Shown: piece by piece, positions 62,867 through 64,000 of the stretch
How the letters are laid out: each line of letters starts with the position of its first letter
Numbering within the stretch: position 1 is the first letter of the stretch
NCBI RefSeq assembly: GCF_014905095.1
Contig: NZ_CP041165.1
Coordinates: forward strand, 372,001-436,000
Length of the DNA stretch: 64,000 nucleotides
Reading direction: 5' to 3'
DNA from: Sulfurimonas marina
GTDB lineage: Bacteria > Campylobacterota > Campylobacteria > Campylobacterales > Sulfurimonadaceae
Program-made: the position numbers and the translations under genes
Notes under the pieces: generated by a model
The model's input: only the letters and a program-made list of their open reading frames with translations
What the model was told of the DNA's origin: nothing
The model's database searches: none

Positions 62867-64000
62867 ATGAGTAATAATATTTTTGAGAAACTAACACATA
62901 ATATGACACAAGCAATTGAAAGTGCAGTATCTTTAGCACTTCACAATAATAATCAAGAAGTAGCACCTGAACATTTTTTATGGGCACTTTTAACGAATCA
63001 TGATTCTGTACTTAATCAAATGTTTAATAAGATGGGAATCGATAAGGTTGCTATGGAGTTAGATATTAAATCGATGGCAGAAAAACTTCCGAAATCTTCA
63101 TCTGTATCTAAAGAGAATATCAGACTTTCACAAAATTTTGTACGCACGTTAGAGAATGGTGTGGGTTTAATGACAAAAAATGGGGATAGCTATCTTGCGG
63201 TTGATACATATATCTTAGCAAACTTAAAAACTGAACCTTATGCTACGCTCTTCAAAAAGTATCTAGATGTTATGGCTCTTGAAAAAGAGTTAGAAGCTTC
63301 TCGCGGAGGTGCGAAGATCGACTCTCAAAGTGCAGATGAGAATTTAGAGTCTTTATCTAAATATGGAGTAGATTTAACAAAAGAAGCAGCAGAGGGAAAA
63401 CTCTCACCTGTAATCGGACGTGATGAAGAGATCACACGTATGATGCAGATCTTAATTCGTAAGACAAAAAACAATCCTATGCTTTTGGGTGAACCGGGTG
63501 TTGGTAAAACAGCATTAGTTGAAGGATTAGCGCAAAGAATTTATCATAATGAAGTGCCGACATCTCTGCAAAACAAACGTGTAATTGCGCTTGATATGAG
63601 TTCACTTGTAGCGGGTGCAAAATATCGCGGTGAGTTTGAAGACAGATTAAAAGCGGTAATTGATGAAGTAAAGAGTTCTGGAAACATCATCCTGTTTATT
63701 GATGAGATCCACACTATTGTCGGTGCAGGTGCATCTGAAGGTAGTATGGATGCGGCAAACATTTTAAAACCTGCCCTTGCTCGCGGTGAACTGCATACTA
63801 TTGGAGCAACAACGTTAAAAGAGTATAGAAAGTACTTTGAAAAAGATGCTGCACTGCAACGCCGTTTCTTACCGATTAATCTGGATGAGCCGACAGTAAA
63901 TCAATCACTTCAAATTCTTCGTGGAATTAAAGAGCGTCTTGAAGCACACCATAACGTCAATATTACTGACTCTGCATTAGTAGCGGCAGCACGTCTTAGT
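62867..64000 (+). CDS. clpB: ATP-dependent chaperone ClpB, C-terminus beyond window
   Basis: The first 378 codons of ClpB are present; the rest is beyond the window. An N-terminal Clp_N domain (1-150, starting [18 protein letters not shown]) is followed by the first AAA+ module with Walker [11 protein letters not shown] near 204-213, [12 protein letters not shown] near 247-258 and Walker [16 protein letters not shown] near 274-288. ClpB works with DnaK to dissolve protein aggregates. The ATG at 62867 is 8 nt after GAGAGGA. No HrcA CIRCE or HspR site was recognised upstream. Confidence 0.94.
   Translation, partial: MSNNIFEKLTHNMTQAIESAVSLALHNNNQEVAPEHFLWALLTNHDSVLNQMFNKMGIDKVAMELDIKSMAEKLPKSSSVSKENIRLSQNFVRTLENGVGLMTKNGDSYLAVDTYILANLKTEPYATLFKKYLDVMALEKELEASRGGAKIDSQSADENLESLSKYGVDLTKEAAEGKLSPVIGRDEEITRMMQILIRKTKNNPMLLGEPGVGKTALVEGLAQRIYHNEVPTSLQNKRVIALDMSSLVAGAKYRGEFEDRLKAVIDEVKSSGNIILFIDEIHTIVGAGASEGSMDAANILKPALARGELHTIGATTLKEYRKYFEKDAALQRRFLPINLDEPTVNQSLQILRGIKERLEAHHNVNITDSALVAAARLS

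Overview
The window is AT-rich, densely packed bacterial chromosome. It looks like a free-living member of the Campylobacterota (former Epsilonproteobacteria), most like Sulfurimonas or a close relative. Clade markers are HobA, an HP0268-family protein next to miaB, XerH, an ArsS-like kinase and a PEB4-type foldase. Gene orders known from Campylobacter and Helicobacter, recalled from memory, also recur: rsfS-nadD / gapA-pgk-tpiA-fabI; tatB-tatC-queA with hemW; rppH-lysC-hobA-holB-folP; and fba, nth and a PEB4-like gene close together. No rRNA, tRNA, IS element, prophage or CRISPR array was seen. No gene-free stretch exceeds about 220 bases. Many start and stop codons overlap.

Layout. 1-3.4 kb: the N-terminal part of a Cache/SBP sensor, a HIT protein and a DEAD-box RNA helicase, all on the minus strand. 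3.5-11.0 kb: rmuC, a small exported protein, a TolC/adaptor/RND heavy-metal-type efflux operon, a 65-aa protein and a DoxX protein. 11.0-18.9 kb: a PssA-like enzyme, then a Fur-box-controlled ferrous iron locus (porin with an in-frame stop, feoA, feoB), an OmpR/ArsS-like two-component pair and an MltF-like lytic transglycosylase. 18.9-23.6 kb: rsfS-nadD and the glycolytic cluster with fabI. 23.6-29.7 kb: a lipoprotein, a major porin, a beta-barrel protein, a BaiN-like flavoprotein, rimO and tilS. 29.6-35.2 kb: a minus-strand operon running HP0268-like, miaB, DUF374 acyltransferase, TPR-like protein, xerH and a PilM/PilN/PilO-like trio. 35.4-41.1 kb: nusA, an orphan ABC permease, queA, tatC, tatB, a small CxC protein and hemW.

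41.2-49.1 kb: a hemerythrin-PAS-GGDEF-EAL gene broken by a one-base frameshift, then rppH-lysC-hobA-holB-folP and a CBS-GGDEF cyclase. 49.1-55.7 kb: a PiT transporter, a cyclophilin, msrB, a degenerate NERD/helicase-like protein, HU, a small helix-turn-helix operon, a coiled-coil DNA-binding-like protein and a class III cyclase-like protein. 55.8-64 kb: fba, a small membrane protein, cmoA, a lipoprotein, nth, a hybrid histidine kinase, a PEB4-like foldase, a PLP desulfhydrase-like protein and the start of clpB.

Main points for a second look: (1) the Fur-controlled porin-feoAB-sensor locus and its nonsense codon; (2) the frameshifted oxygen-sensing c-di-GMP protein; (3) the cyclase-like protein paired with a coiled-coil DNA-binding-like protein, next to an HTH operon with direct-repeat operators; (4) a helicase-like protein that has lost both Walker motifs; (5) a clpB leader with two mutually exclusive pairings; (6) recurrent palindromes spanning both stop codons at tail-to-tail gene junctions.
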